From NCBI GenBank assembly GCA_963277665.1, contig OY728165.1:1150130050-1150194049 (forward strand): a stretch of DNA of 64,000 nucleotides, in the 5' to 3' direction. Numbering within the stretch: position 1 is the first letter of the stretch; each line of letters starts with the position of its first letter. Below the pieces are notes generated by a model. The model was not told the origin of the DNA. It saw only the letters and a program-made list of their open reading frames with translations, and searched no databases. Shown piece by piece: positions 63,801 to 64,000 of this stretch. This DNA comes from Viscum album. Lineage: Eukaryota > Streptophyta > Magnoliopsida > Santalales > Viscaceae. A program made the position numbers and the translations under genes.

Positions 63801-64000
63801 TAAATTATATTATTTGATGTCTAAAAATTACAAATAAAATACCATCATGTAGGAAATCTTTTTATCTTTCTAATGAATATTTATAGTCGAATTTAGCTTA
63901 TGTATAACCCCATATTAAAAATGATTTACTTATTAAACTTTGATTTTAACTATTTTAACCCTTCTTTAAATAAATTAATAATAAATGTCCTAATCTAATC
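60819..64000 (-). repeat. 5' LTR of element E, partial
   Basis: The first 3182 bp in plus coordinates of the LTR, cut by the window edge. It is near-identical to 54423-57600 and has a TATA box at 63181-63193. The three hairpins recur at about 62406-62460, 62615-62661 and 62802-62846 with one or two changes, none of which destroys the cores. Confidence 0.92.
62406..62846 (-). repeat. Three-hairpin array in right LTR of E
   Basis: Copies of the hairpins at 56011-56451. Differences from the left copy include CACCG to CATCG in arm 1, CCTTACG to CCCTACG in core 2 and CCGTACG to CTGTACG in core 3. Confidence 0.88.

Larger units (their letters stand above)
54423..64000 (-). mobile_element. Element E: young non-autonomous gypsy (TR-GAG type), partial
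   Basis: Two near-identical LTRs (54423-58637 complete; 60819 to the window end, incomplete) flank a 2181-bp internal region. Orientation is minus: the primer site adjoins the right LTR and the polypurine tract adjoins the left one. The only coding sequence is a 177-codon zinc-knuckle gag. Protease, reverse transcriptase, RNase H and integrase are absent. If the right LTR is full length, the element ends near 65033. It interrupts the pol relic of element A. It retains many CpGs, unlike its surroundings, which fits recent insertion. Confidence 0.9.

Overview
This window is repeat-only DNA from a plant nuclear genome, most likely a large, retrotransposon-rich flowering-plant genome. The evidence is direct. 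There are Ty3/gypsy elements with several-kilobase LTRs and tRNA-Met primer-binding sites, a Ty1/copia element of Sirevirus type, a Cassandra TRIM whose LTRs carry 5S-rRNA-like sequence, and a tRNA-derived SINE. The DNA is very AT-rich, and older copies have lost CpG to TpG/CpA. I found no convincing host gene, tRNA gene or functional rRNA gene. The species cannot be named from the sequence.

Layout, left to right. (1) 1-13613: internal end and 5' LTR of an old minus-strand gypsy element (element D). Its LTR was split by a minus-strand Sirevirus-like element (5814-12608, TSD GATGG). (2) 13614-20144: old anonymous AT-rich DNA. (3) 20145-34494: element C, an old plus-strand Tekay-like chromovirus with both LTRs and a heavily mutated gag-pol. 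Its right LTR received a multimeric Cassandra element (32127-33552, TSD CATAT). (4) 34495-39115: old anonymous DNA. (5) 39116-64000: a three-deep nest. Element B (plus) is interrupted in RNase H by element A (plus). Element A is interrupted at the end of integrase by element E (minus), a young non-autonomous element with a 4215-bp LTR whose second LTR runs off the window. Element E carries a SINE.

How the parts relate. D, E and B share one LTR family: matching termini, the same TATA context, and hairpins at similar spacing. B retains relics of gag, protease, reverse transcriptase and RNase H, so it looks like a relative of the autonomous partner. D and E carry only a capsid-less, zinc-knuckle gag fragment and must have moved in trans. 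The old copy D has the same reduced gag, so this reduced form is ancestral rather than a recent accident of E.

The most unusual signal is a set of three hairpins in the transcribed part of this LTR family. Each has a 22-nt near-invariant central segment containing a CGTACGTACG-type palindrome. The flanking stems differ in sequence yet remain largely self-complementary. The set is clear in both E LTRs, decayed but recognisable in D, partly visible in B, and perhaps present in A. All homology statements come from reading and translating the sequence by eye; no database search was run.
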